A DNA stretch of 64,000 nt from contig OX155973.1 of NCBI GenBank assembly GCA_944548615.1, forward strand, positions 24,200,477 through 24,264,476, written 5' to 3'. Below are positions 9,551-19,299 of the stretch, piece by piece. Source of the DNA: Micropterix aruncella. Lineage: Eukaryota > Arthropoda > Insecta > Lepidoptera > Micropterigidae. The translations under genes were made by a program, and so were the position numbers. The notes under the pieces were generated by a model, which worked only from the letters and a program-made list of their open reading frames with translations, was not told where the DNA came from and did no database searches. Within the stretch, counting starts at the first letter, position 1, and each line of letters starts with the position of its first letter.

Positions 9551-10087
9551 GCTTATCAATTGGATAAGCAAGATTATACGGGAAAAATTGGTGGGATCGG
9601 GAAAATCGTCCAAATAGACGAAAGCAAATTTGGGAAACGAAAATATAACAGGGGTCGCCGAGTAGAAGGACACTGGGTCATCGGCATGATCGAGGATGGT
9701 AGTCAAGATTTGCGGCTGGAGTTGTGCCCCGATAATATTCGCAATGCCGATGTCTTGTTGCGATTAATTCAAAAACATGTGGAAGTGGGCACAACAATTC
9801 ATACAGACTATTGGCGTGCGTACGATTGCCTCGGAGCACATGGATACATCCACCGAAAGGTAAACCACAGCGATCCCGACCATCGATTTGTCGCACCCGA
9901 CGGCGTACACACGCAGCGTATAGAGGCACAGTGGCGTGTCGTAAAGCAGTTTTTCAATAAACTACATTACACCGCCGATTTTGGCGATCATATTGTCGAA
10001 TATCAATGGAGACGGGCTGTAGTACGTGAGAAGAAGGACCCTTTTTTAGCTTTAATCGACGCAATAAAATACGTCTACCCCGTCTAA
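9551..10087 (+). pseudogene. ISXO2-like (Merlin-type) transposase, catalytic part
   Basis: This is the second half of the split transposase, 178 codons plus stop. It holds the DDE core: Asp in QIDESKFGKRKY, Asp in IHTDYWRAY and Glu in RIEAQWR, in the order and context of ISXO2-like transposases, followed by the conserved H-to-E spaced helix (FGDHIVEYQWRR). The frame is intact to TAA. It continues the codon register of the N-terminal part once the retrotransposon and one AGTA are removed. No terminal inverted repeat of the host transposon could be recognised downstream. Confidence 0.88.
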
Positions 10088-10174
10088 TGGACATTTGAAC
10101 GTGGAAGCATTTTATTCGACGCTTCATTTTATTTAGGTAGGTACCTACTACTTTTATACTTTTTTTTTTGGATT

Positions 10175-10385
10175 CCGGTGAGGGGGGGGGGGGTTGTGAG
10201 ATAAAATAACCCCTCCCCGCCCCCCGCCCCCCCCGCCATCGACGCTTGTTGGTTTCCGGTGAAGTAATATAATAACCCCCCCCACCCTCCCTGTTGGTTT
10301 CCGACGAGGGTGGGGGGGGGGGGATAGTAATGTAATAACCCCCCCCCCACCCCCCCCCCCCCACGCCCCCCCCCCCCCCCCTGCC
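10175..10385. repeat. G/C homopolymer-rich repeat
   Basis: Long G-runs and C-runs alternate with about three imperfect copies of a unit containing GGTTTCCGGTGAAG and AATATAATAACCCC. Proline/glycine frames across it are compositional. Such runs are also prone to sequencing and assembly error. Confidence 0.8.
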
Positions 10386-10757
10386 GCACCTTTCTAAACC
10401 TTAACCACAATTTCTTGTATAGGGTGATTTATTTCCAGAAAAAACATAGAAATGTTGGACAAGGCAGTTTTTTTCCGTACCACAACTTTGACAGATAATT
10501 CTGAATAATGCTTATTGCTTTACAAAACGATGTTACACGTATCTAATAGCAAAATTCAACAGGAACATAAAACAGGTCTTCTTTATACGATCCGTATAGT
10601 AGTTTCGGAGTAATCGTCGTTTTCCTGAAACGCTATATTTTTGTTGTGATGTAATCTTCTTCTTCGCGTTCTCTAAGAGAAACTACAATTCAAACGTCAG
10701 CGCTCGAAAGGTTATGAATTAGGGTTGAGAATGATCACATATATTATGGGAGCACTA
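10386..10757. other. No gene seen
   Basis: Mixed-composition spacer downstream of the split transposase. It may include the right flank of that transposon, but no inverted terminus or open frame with recognisable content was found. Confidence 0.5.
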
Positions 10758-11115
10758 TGGATCACCTACAAAGGCCGAACCCGTCACCCCAGGAAGGTAT
10801 AACGATATTGTTCATTCTTTAAATTATGGGATGAACGCTGAGACTTGAGGATGAAACAGTCCACCGTCTAGCTATGCCAACATGCCTGTAAGAGACCAAC
10901 GCCTTACTGCGTGGCACTGGGAAGTTAACCCAAATGGCCGAGCTCGTGCCTCTACTACCAGATTTGGTTGAATTTCTCCATCCTCCCGTCTGGTCACAGG
11001 TTCGAAGTCGCTTGCACGGCCTCTACCTGATGTTAGCGACAGTGTCGTCTTTGCCGGTCTTTCACGCGGGATCGGGTGGTCAACGGGTCGTTTCAAGATT
11101 CATAGCCGACATCAG
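10758..11115. repeat. Foldback family F, partial copy 1
   Basis: This matches the arms of the longer foldback copies at 29818-30640 and 55265-57160: CCCGTCACC near the start, the AACAGTCCACCGTCTAG block, then a region corresponding to GAGGTCGCTTGCGCGG and a final TCGTTTCAAGA. It is diverged and one-armed. Confidence 0.7.
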
Positions 11116-12045
11116 GTCAGCAACCATACCCACTGCTTAGGAAACAAATAAGATTGTTTCAACACCCTTCTAGTTGTTAACAGGAGTGCACAGTTTTTTT
11201 TTTTTTGTTTTATAAATTTATTCATAGAAAAAGATACATTTCTTAAAATATTACAATCTCGCCAAACGGGACAATTGTCCCACAATTGAAATTACCGTAG
11301 AGCGGCAATGCCGCAAGATGCGCAAACTGCCCAGCAGTGCCCGAAGGCCATTACCCAGAGAAACTGTTTCACCTGGTATGACAGGGAAAACAGAGTCTTT
11401 TTCAGGTTTGCCCCTTTTTGAGGAGGCTTCTAGATAGGAGCTAAGCCGTGAGTTGAGCCGACAGAGATAACAAGCAGGTGTTAACAGCCTAACTGCACAG
11501 GAAGCGTTAACTGGCTGGGAACATATGGGAACCTGGGAATATTATGGGAACACTTAGTACAACGCCTACCAACTCGCTCAATGCCGATCTATACATAGAA
11601 AACTCAGCGGGGGGTTTCTCCTTTGGCCGAAGTAATAAATGGCCTAACCAACCAACTCGGAAACTTACGCAGAAGACGGTTTGCAAAAGTCCTCGTCGTC
11701 ATCGTCGAACGGTCCTAGCATATTCCGCGCGAATATAATCGAAAACACAAACAAACCACAGTCAGACGCTTGGTTTAGCAATGGCTAATAACGTTAAACA
11801 CAATTTTAGGCAATTTCACATTATATTTCAGAAATATTCGCTTTAAACTCAATACAATCAGCGGTTTTCTCGAAAAATGGAAAATATTTGACAGTTGAAG
11901 ACGAACAGTGTTACCAGTATTGCTGATCCAAATTTCCTGCATCCAGATTTACCGCAAGGCGATTTGACAGAATGACTGACGTATCCTGATTTGCCGCTTC
12001 CAGTTTTGCCACATAATCTGTGTACCGAATATCAAGTCTCTAATG
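11116..12045. other. No gene seen
   Basis: Contains a poly(T) run near 11195 that could be the antisense tail of an old retroelement, plus a block (11430-11460) resembling GAGGAGGCTTCTGAATAGG in foldback copy 3. No supported coding sequence. Confidence 0.5.
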
Positions 12046-12237
12046 GGGCGTTTACACTCTCGCGCGAGGCGCGAGGCGAGACGCAAAACCATGTCGTAAA
12101 CAAACGGAACAGAGGCAAAGCTTCTAGCACGTAGGTAAACTTTTGGTACGCTCGTTAGAAGCGTTGCCTCTGTTCCATTTGTTTACTGATATGGTTTTGC
12201 GTCTCGCCTCGCGCCTCGCGCGAGAGTGTAAACGCCC
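12046..12237. mobile_element. MITE with ~78-bp inverted arms (GGGCGTTTACAC termini)
   Basis: The sequence opens GGGCGTTTACACTCTCGCG and closes with its reverse complement. The arms stay nearly complementary through CAAAACCAT and AACAGAGGCAA, leaving a loop of about 30 bases. It is a 192-base non-autonomous element. The target duplication is unclear, so the superfamily is not assigned. Confidence 0.88.
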
Positions 12238-12455
12238 TATAACTGCAATATTTCGTGATTAAAATATGATAAGAGCGCCCTTTGGTGGATCAATTTTAAC
12301 CGCAACCTTTTTAACTCTTGCCATGACCAAATGTTGCCTGCACCAAATTTCAACTCAATCGGCTGAAGAGTTTGGGCGCTATCGTGACGAAATACATACA
12401 GACACACACACACACACACAGACTCACACAGACTTCAGCCTGGAAATGGTCCTAA
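12238..12455 (+). repeat. Dispersed repeat C, copy 1, ending in a CA microsatellite
   Basis: Shares with copies at 18186 and 46005 an order of blocks: GCGCCC(T/C)(T/C)TGGT, CTCTTGCCA, TTTCA(A/G)CTCAA, GCGCTATCGTG, then CA-rich sequence. The tail here is (CA)n with a poly(G) run after it. A SINE-like or other non-autonomous origin is possible. Confidence 0.75.
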
Positions 12456-12589
12456 TCGTCTCGAAAGAGGGGGGGGGGGGGTCAATAATAATAAATAATG
12501 AATACAAACGGAGCTGCCATGGAATTCACCGACCGGAGTCGGGCCCATCATAATACTAATTTTTTTTTTACACTTCTGGGGGGTGAGCA

Positions 12590-13075
12590 GTGGATTCCGG
12601 ACTTACGAACCGGCTGTGGTAGGTTTAGGACAGCTGTCTTGCCACATGTGAGCGTACACCTTACCACCCATTCACTCCCCCTTCGAAGCCATAGAATTTG
12701 AGATGCGCAAATCGCAGTTTTAGATAATTTTTCTAAGAAAGAGTTGATTATTTTTCTGGAAAGGCCAAGATCTTTAAAGAGGTGAAATAGAGATTTAGCT
12801 GGCAGGCCACGAGCGCCAACTTCCACCGCGTGAAGGTGAACAGTGAAGCCGTTCCGGGTTACGGCATTTGCAAGATCATGGTATTTATTTAATTTGTACT
12901 CGTGGTCTTTTGGGATATTTGATTCCCATGGAACAGTTAATTCTACAATAAGAGCCACCTTCCGAGATAGAGAGTAAAGAGTTATATCTGGACGGAGGGC
13001 TGTGCATCCGAGACTTTTAGGGAGTTTATACTGCTTAGAGACCGAATCGACCTCCAGAATCCGTCTTCATCTAAA
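12590..13075 (-). pseudogene. LINE ORF fragment with PD-(D/E)XK (restriction-like) endonuclease
   Basis: Reading on the minus strand there is RPDITLYS, then VALIVELTVPWE, then KLNKY, which fits the R/PD...E...K layout of the restriction-like endonuclease downstream of the reverse transcriptase in R2/NeSL/HERO-type LINEs. After it come a block containing AVEVGARGLPAKSL and a terminal WLRRGSEW, also typical of that region. The reading frame is open from about 13050 to 12548; upstream there is a stop or frameshift near 13065. No reverse transcriptase part remains, so it is an isolated 3' fragment. The clade is uncertain. Confidence 0.75.
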
Positions 13076-13345
13076 AAAATTTTTTTGCTCCTTCACAAGT
13101 GATATGACTTTCCTTCTTCCGAAGAAGTCATAAAACGGATAGATTTCTATGTACCTATTCATTCCCTTGCTATCAACAGATAATAGTAATAATATACACC
13201 TTGACTATTTTTATTAGTGACATCCTTGTGGGTGAATTAGTACGAGCAAGTAAGCAACTTTTGTTTAAAAAACAAAAGAACAAATATTATTTTCTTTATT
13301 GTTTTTTTTTAATTTGGACTAGGTACCTGACTGTTTAATAAAAAT

Positions 13346-13933
13346 ACGTGTGGCACTCGGGGACTGCCGCGGTAAAGCTATTGCATAGCATTTTTAACAA
13401 CTTATGCAATTATAATTATTTATTTATTTTATTTTTTCTGATATCAGATAACTGCGCTCTATCGGAAAACGTTGAAATTATTCCGAATCATTTGCGGCTG
13501 CGGTAGCAAATGATTCAGAATAATTTAAACGTCTTCCGATAGAGCGCCGCGCACGAATTTTTTATTCGATAAAGCATAAAAAACGTATTATTCGAAAAAA
13601 AACGTAGATAAAAAGATAGATAATTAAATTATCCTAAAAATGGTGCAGGTTTCATAATAATACGCCAGATAGTATTTGCGTAGTAGTCGTTTTTGTGTTC
13701 GGTTAGACCTAATTTCACAAATTAATTACACTATGTAATATAAACAAAATCTAAAATATTCAAAGCTAAGAATATTAGGAAAATGTTCTTGTTTAACATA
13801 TATTTTTTTAGAATCGTAAGCAGTACTCGTTTAGACGTAATTATCAGTTTAAAATCATTAATTTTCGTTTAAAAATTTCTTCATTCGGTCGCCGCGCTGG
13901 CCGGCCCGCGATAAAAGCTATGCAATAGCTTAA
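13346..13933 (+). mobile_element. MITE family A, copy 1
   Basis: About 590 bases from ACGTGTGGCACTCGGGGAC to CTATGCAATAGCTTAA. Near each end is the near-palindrome AGCTATTGCATAGC or its complement. In the middle a ~90-base perfect-looking hairpin is framed by GCGCTCTATCGGAA and TTCCGATAGAGCGC. There is no coding content. Six copies lie in this window. Confidence 0.9.
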
Positions 13934-14405
13934 AAGTTTGACAAGCGTTGAGCGATAAATATCGCGAATATTGTTTATTCACATTATTAACCTACCACTA
14001 GATGGCGCAGAGCACTCGACGCTGTTGATACTTTTTTTAAAGAATAAAAAAAACAAATCTCAAAAAAAAAGTGTTTTTCCAATTTTTTTATTAAAAATTG
14101 CCTACTTATTCGTATTGATTCACCCACATCAAGGATGTCACTAATTGAAATCTCACAATGGGCCCGATTGCGTTTCTTTGTGAACTAAAAGTGAAATTAG
14201 TTCGAGCGAACGAGATATAGAAACAAACGATCGTCGATAAAAACTACCTGTCGAACGTATACTCGTCCGAATAAATTTGAACACATTTCGTGCGGTGTTA
14301 AATTCAGATGCTTTATCCTATAGTGGGTATTATCTATAGTGCGAAAAAGTGACCACCGTTCATTTCACATCTCTAGCGTATTGCCCTGTTTCGGGTCCCA
14401 TCAAA

Positions 14406-14525
14406 CTTGCAGAAGGCAAATTTGCAGACGGCAATCTTGCAGACGGCATTCTTGCAGGCGGCAGTTTTGCAGAAGGCAGTTTTGCAGAAGGCAATCTTGC
14501 AGAAGGCAGTTTTGCAAATGTCAAA
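14406..14525 (+). repeat. 15-bp minisatellite encoding a pentapeptide-like repeat
   Basis: Eight 15-base units of the type TTTGCAGAAGGCAGT. In one frame they read as (L/F)A(D/E)G(N/S), which looks like a bacterial pentapeptide repeat, but the open frame is only 68 codons with no other features, so I treat it as a DNA repeat. Confidence 0.85.
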
Positions 14526-14540
14526 CTGACGTTTCGAGAA

Positions 14541-14556
14541 CCTAACCTAACCTAAC
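14541..14556 (+). repeat. Short telomere-type run (CCTAA)3
   Basis: Three CCTAA units (TTAGG on the other strand, the insect telomere motif) followed by CAGAAAAACTTA. The same 28 or so bases recur at 15261, on the other side of MITE A copy 2. Confidence 0.8.
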
Positions 14557-14578
14557 AGAAAAACTTACAACTTTTTTT

Positions 14579-15171
14579 TTAAGCTATTGCATAGCTTTTA
14601 TCGCGGGCCTAGAGGCCAGCGCGGCGACCGAATGAAGAAATTTCTTAACAAAATTAATGATTTTAAACTGATAATTACGTCTAAACGAGTACTGCTTACG
14701 ATTCGAAAAAAATATATGTTAAACAAGAACGTTTTGCTAATATTCTTAGCTTTGAATATTTTAGATTTTGTTTATATTACATAGTGTAATTAATTTGTGA
14801 AATTAGGTCTAACCGAACACAAAACCGACTACTACGCAAATTCTATCTAGCGTATTATTATGAAACCTGCACCATTTTAAAGATAATTTAATTATCTATC
14901 TTTCTATCTACGACTTTTTTTTTTAATAATCCGTTTTTTTTGGTTTATCGAATAAAAAATTCGTGCGCGGCGCTCTATCGGAAGACGTTTAAATTATTCC
15001 GAATCATTTGCTACCGCAGCCGCAAATGATTCGGAATAATTTCAACGTTTTCCGATAGAGCGCAGATATCTGATATCAGAAAAAATAAAATAAATAAATA
15101 ATTATAACTGCATAAGTTGTTAAAAATGCTATGCAATAGCTTTACCGCGGCAGTCCCCGAGTGCCACACGT
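14579..15171 (-). mobile_element. MITE family A, copy 2 (inverted)
   Basis: Reverse-oriented relative to copy 1, from TTAAGCTATTGCATAGC to CACACGT. With copy 1 it forms a pair of ~590-base inverted repeats separated by ~645 bases. The central hairpin is retained. Confidence 0.9.
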
Positions 15172-15260
15172 TTTTGTTTAATGTTTAGTTTGATGTATAA
15201 AAGTCATCCACTACAAGGATGCCGGTAATTAATGTGACTTCGATTTTAGGGAAAGAAAAA

Positions 15261-15276
15261 CCTAACCTAACCTAAC
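15261..15276 (+). repeat. Short telomere-type run (CCTAA)3, second copy
   Basis: Same three units and same following CAGAAAAACTTA as at 14541. Confidence 0.8.
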
Positions 15277-15300
15277 AGAAAAACTTAAAAACTGTACTGA

Positions 15301-15350
15301 AGGTTGCCGCCTGCAAGGTTGCCGCCTGCAAGGTTGCCTCCTGCAAATAT
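15301..15350 (-). repeat. 15-bp minisatellite, inverted copy
   Basis: Three and a third units of GGTTGCCGCCTGCAA, the reverse complement of the 14406 minisatellite unit, close to the right terminus of element B. Confidence 0.8.
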
Positions 15351-15802
15351 GCCCTCAACAAATTTGGAGCTGTCAAAAGTGACATTTGTGCAAGTTTGCC
15401 GCATGCAAAACTGGCGCCGCCCCCTGTTTCGTTCACACGAACTAATTTTCGATTTTAGTTCACGAAGAAACGCAATCGAGCCCAATGTATAGATTAGGTA
15501 CATTTGTTATAAACGACGTTTAGGGATTTTAGAAGCTTAAAAGGTCGGTAAACTTGATATTGTTACAAATATTACTTTATCAATGCAAAATTAAACCACA
15601 CTTGAAGAGATTTTTGAGATAAGATTATAAAAACGTCCATATTATTGAGTGGTTGTATGTCTCTTTTAGACGTCAATTAAATTAATCACATTATGATACA
15701 TATACTTACATATTATATTACCATTCACTGAATATATTTCGAAATGATATAAAACAGCTGAGTTGTTATAAAACATAATGGTAGTTATTATAAAACAGCT
15801 GA

Positions 15803-15854
15803 GTCTGCCGTGTAAAAAGTATAAACGGAGGTTTATACTTTTTACACGGCAGAC
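15803..15854. repeat. Perfect 24-bp hairpin with 4-base loop
   Basis: GTCTGCCGTGTAAAAAG... continues to an exact reverse complement after the loop GGAG. Just upstream ATAAAACAGCTGAG occurs twice. The hairpin abuts foldback family F copy 2. It is not followed by a T-run that would suggest a terminator. Confidence 0.9.
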
Positions 15855-16126
15855 AAAGGACAAAGGCCGGGCAAAGGACGCCTTGGTCCGCGATAGATTC
15901 GGTGCACACCGTTTCACCGCTTCGTAAGGGAGAGGACCGCGCAAGCGACCTCGAACTCGGAACCAATCGAGAGACCGGAGAAATCTGGTCACAATTGGAA
16001 GCAAGGGCGCGAAGGTGGAGGCCATCGGATGGGTGTTGACCCGTGAGTGTGACCGACCCTAAACACATGGGTCATCGTGGCCACCTCATCATGGGCCCGT
16101 TAGCTCCCTAGACTCCCTAAATTCTG

Positions 16127-16135
16127 ACTAACAGT
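16127..16135. repeat. 9-bp target-site duplication ACTAACAGT of the R1-like LINE
   Basis: ACTAACAGT occurs here and at 17756-17764, exactly bracketing the LINE. The uninterrupted form CTGACTAACAGTCGGGGG is seen in foldback copy 3 near 20850. Confidence 0.9.
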
Positions 16136-17755
16136 TAAGAGTTTCAAGGCGATAGGTGAGGGCAGCAAACCCCGCCCACCGCCCGGGCAGTTATAACGAC
16201 GAGGGTCGTCTTGTCTGCCCGGGATGTCGTGCTACGACAACCCTGCGCGTACCAGATGGGTAAAACGCGCAGGGGGTGAAATAGGGTAAACCACCCCCCC
16301 CCCCCGTACCGCCCCGAGAACCCATTTATTCAAAAAATAAAACTTATTTACAAAAAACATAAAAAATTTACAAAATATTACAAAATTTAACGAGAAAAGA
16401 AACAACAATATCGTAAATTTAGGAGCCGGTAAGCGGGGTAGAGGACGCTCCAGGACAATGAACGTGAAGGCGCACTGTCCGTGGGCAGGTCTCGGAGCAG
16501 CCACGGGGGGGAGGAATCCCTGGATCCTGCAAAGAACGAAACGCCCCTCGGGGCGGTAAAGAGACGGACACAAAGACGGGCACTTCGGGCTGGAAGTAGC
16601 CGCCGAATCACGCCACCAAGGAAGAGGGTACCCCCTGGGGGGTATCCCGAAGCCTCATGCTTTCCCAAGAAGCCACCCAGTGCCCCACAAACTCGCCAAA
16701 CGACTGGAAGCAGCTCCTACAACTGACCAAATCCGGGTACCAAATCGGAGAACGCCCAACGCACGCGCCCACTGCATCCATCAATTTCTCCCGTGCAGCC
16801 GCTAGAATTGGGCAAGACCAAATTACGTGTTCCGCAGTTTGGCGACCATACCCACAGGCGCACCGGGGGTCATCGGCAAGTCCAAAGTCAAATAGTTTGG
16901 CTCTGAACTCTCCGTGGCCCCCAACCAGCTGCGTGGTATGGTGGTCGAACCGCAGAAACGAATTTGCCATCCGCACTGCAACAGACGGGAAAAAGCAATG
17001 GGTGAGGCGGCCCGTACCCCCGGCGTCCCATCTAGCCTGCCAGACACGCAAGGACTCCACCCGAATCAGGCGGGCAAACTCCCCAGCTCGGTGCGCCACC
17101 GGGTCGATCGATAGGCCATGAAGGACTACCGGCTCGCCCCGGCGGTACCGCGACAACGCTGCACGCTCCAGAATTTCCAGGTCAATCGGCAAAACGCCAG
17201 CGATGACGGGTAACGCAAGAGTGGACGTCGTTCTGTACGCCCCGGTCAGGGCCACGAGAGGGATGCGCTGTCCGCGCAGCAGCGCGACACGCGTCGCCTC
17301 AGGAACAGCAGACTCCGTCCAAGCGCGTGCGGCATAAGTCGCACGCGGGACGAAGACGCCCTTATAGATAGTCATGACCGCCGGGAAACGAATTCCCCAG
17401 TCGGCCCGACTTACTCCGCGGAGCGCAAAGAATAGATCCCGGGATTTTTCGGCTGTAATCTTTGCGTGCGAAAGAAAGGAAAGGGAAGCCGTAAGCGTCA
17501 CCCCCAGGTATCGAACGGTGGCCGGGAAGGATACCGGGCGACCGTTCATCCTGATAACAGGGTTCCGCTTAAGATGTCCCTTCAGGAGAAGCGCCTGAGT
17601 TTTCGTCGGAGAGAAGGTGAGTCTGTTTCGCTGACCCCATCCGAGGATCAGGTCCAGCGAGTCAGCCACCCTTCTTTCGACCTCTGCGAGACTCCTGCCG
17701 CCCACCAGGAGGAGAGCGTCGTCTGCATAAGCGCTGACGGTGCACCCCTCCGGGT
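16136..17755 (-). mobile_element. 5'-truncated R1-like non-LTR retrotransposon
   Basis: A 1,620-base minus-strand insertion bounded by the 9-base duplication. It begins in the reverse transcriptase just before the YADD box, contains the rest of ORF2 and a ~470-base 3' part with a C-run near 16295. There is no obvious poly(A) tail. Confidence 0.9.
16608..17755 (-). pseudogene. R1-clade LINE ORF2, C-terminal part of reverse transcriptase
   Basis: The frame starts at the truncation with VSAYADDALLLVGG, i.e. the catalytic YADD box, and stays open to the stop, about 380 residues. It continues through FSPTKTQALLL and VRYLGVTL (RT thumb region motifs) to a cysteine/histidine motif CACGYGRQTAEHVIWSC typical of the C-terminus of R1/TRAS/SART-type ORF2. 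It makes no functional RT because the fingers and palm before YADD are lost. GC content is much higher than the surroundings. Assignment to the R1 clade is by eye. Confidence 0.88.
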
Positions 17756-18185
17756 ACTAACAGTCGGGGAGTCTGTAAACAGTACTGTCTCCTATAGAGC
17801 GGGGGTAGTTGTTCACCTTACGACGACTGCTCTTGAAACGATTATCGGCTACCCGATTCCGGGTGAACAGCCGGGCAAAGGATGCCGTGGTTTGCGATAG
17901 ATTCGGTAGACACCGTTTCACCGCTACGTAATATAGAGGACCGCGCAAGTGACCTCGAACTCGTAACCAGTCGGGAGACCGGAGTAATCTGTTTGCAACT
18001 GGTAGTAAGGGCGCAAGTGTTAGCCCGCCGGGTAACATACCTGGCTATCTCGCAGTTAAGGCGTTGGCCTCTTACGGGCATGTGGCGGAGCTTGACGGTG
18101 GACTGTTTTGTCCTAAGTCTTCTGCGCTCCTCTCACGTGAGACAGAACGATCAAAACAGAATTTTAAGAATTTTAAGTTTCTAAC

Positions 18186-18400
18186 AGCAATATTGTGATA
18201 TTGAATATGACTATCGCGCCCTCTGGTGGACCCCAATCTTTTGAACTTATGCCATGATCAAATGATGCATGCATGCCCATTTTCAGCTCAATCGGATGAA
18301 GTGTTTGGGTGCTATCGTGGACATACATACACACGGACATACAGACACACACACACAGTCACACAAACAGATTCACAGACAAACACAGGGATGTTTCAAA
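18186..18400 (+). repeat. Dispersed repeat C, copy 2
   Basis: Carries GCGCCCTCTGGTGGA, ATTTTCAGCTCAATCGG and GCTATCGTGGACATACATAC, then CA-rich sequence, in the same order as copies 1 and 3. Confidence 0.75.
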
Positions 18401-18529
18401 ATGTAGGTATATATTCGTCTTCATCTCAAAAAAATCGTGTTCACAATACTTTACATATGCCGGGAAAGAAAAAGCTAGCATTGGGATACCAGGTAATTAG
18501 CCATACTCAACCTGCAGACAAAACAAAGA

Positions 18530-18745
18530 AATAGTAGTGGAATACAACCACAAACTTACCAAAACACTTCTAAGGACAAAAAGGCCCCAACTACGCAAAC
18601 TAGTGGGACTGATAACAGGACACAACACACTAAACAAACACCTCTTCAACATGGGCGGAACGAATAGCCCTATGTGCAGAGCATGCATGGAGGCGGAAGA
18701 AACCACACAACACATTCTGCTAGATTGTATATCCGCAAGTCGACA
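18530..18745 (+). pseudogene. LINE fragment, C-terminal region after RNase H
   Basis: The open frame contains QLRKLVGLITGHNTLNKHL, then CRACMEAEETTQHILLDC. This is the 'LTGH...L' plus CX2C...H...C pattern at the C-terminus of I/R1/Jockey-type LINE ORF2 proteins. About 70 residues remain. Confidence 0.75.
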
Positions 18746-18775
18746 TCCAGTGTGCCTATTTTGCGTGTAACGGGG

Positions 18776-18900
18776 GTAGCGCTATTCCACCCACCCCAGC
18801 TCCTCGACGAAAGCCAGCAGGGCTTTCAGGTTTCCTGCTGCCTCGCGCAGGGTGCCTGGAGTCCCAAGGTGTTTTGTCCTGTATAATTACCGGGTTGATT
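18776..18900 (-). pseudogene. LINE fragment, extreme C-terminus
   Basis: On the minus strand a short frame ends GNLKALLAFVEELGWVE and stop, resembling the last residues of RNase-H-bearing LINE ORF2 proteins. It is on the opposite strand from the fragment immediately to its left. Confidence 0.45.
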
Positions 18901-19299
18901 CCGCCGCTGTCTTGGGGAAAGTGATCATTCGATAAATGATACCCTGGTGCTATTTTCGCCGCCTTATAAAGGCCGAAAAATGACGCAATCCAAAATATTC
19001 CGAGTTGTTCAATGTAACTGATTTGACAAAGTAGTTAAAATTGGTGCTAATTCAGCGCTACACGAGGTGGAACAATGGCTGTATTGACGTCAGTGTATTT
19101 CACTGGAATTCAATGCATTTGTTGACTGGCATGTACGATACTTAAGGATCGTTACAATTTATATGATTCGTTCTAGTAATATATATTCTCTACCTATGTT
19201 TCCATTAATATATATTATGATTTATCGCTATTGAAGAGATTGAAGGGTGGGCCCAAAATAAAGCCCATTCTCCTCTCTGACCGGCGACAATTTTCCGCA
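18901..19299. other. No gene seen
   Basis: AT-rich spacer upstream of the astacin gene 1 promoter region. Confidence 0.5.

Larger units (their letters stand above)
14159..15484. mobile_element. TIR element B, copy 1 (with minisatellites and MITE A inserted)
   Basis: Starts TGGGCCCGATTGCGTTTC and ends with the near-complement GAAACGCAATCGAGCCCA. The inside carries CTCGTCCGAATAAAT and GAAAAAGTGACCACCG blocks shared with copy 2 at 46447. MITE family A copy 2 sits inside, flanked by two 15-bp minisatellites in opposite orientation and two short CCTAA runs, each followed by CAGAAAAACTTA. Confidence 0.75.
15855..18165. mobile_element. Foldback family F, copy 2, interrupted by an R1-like LINE
   Basis: Left part (to 16135) and right part (from 17756) each contain the family blocks GCAAAGGA(C/T)GCC, GCGATAGATTCGGT, ACCGTTTCACCGCT and ACCTCGAACTCG. 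Both copies of that block read in the same direction here. The central piece CAGTCGGGG(G)AGTCTG is continuous in other copies and is broken here by the LINE. Confidence 0.8.

Noticed and set aside
9954..10410. Gly/Pro-rich minus-strand proteins
   Set aside because: They are translations of G/C homopolymers opposite the transposase and its flank.
14339..14545. Pentapeptide-repeat protein
   Set aside because: Only eight units in a 68-codon frame with no start context. The same 15-base unit occurs inverted nearby, so it is a minisatellite.
14541..15276. True telomere or subtelomere
   Set aside because: Only three CCTAA units at each place, within a mobile element and flanked by ordinary intronic/intergenic DNA.
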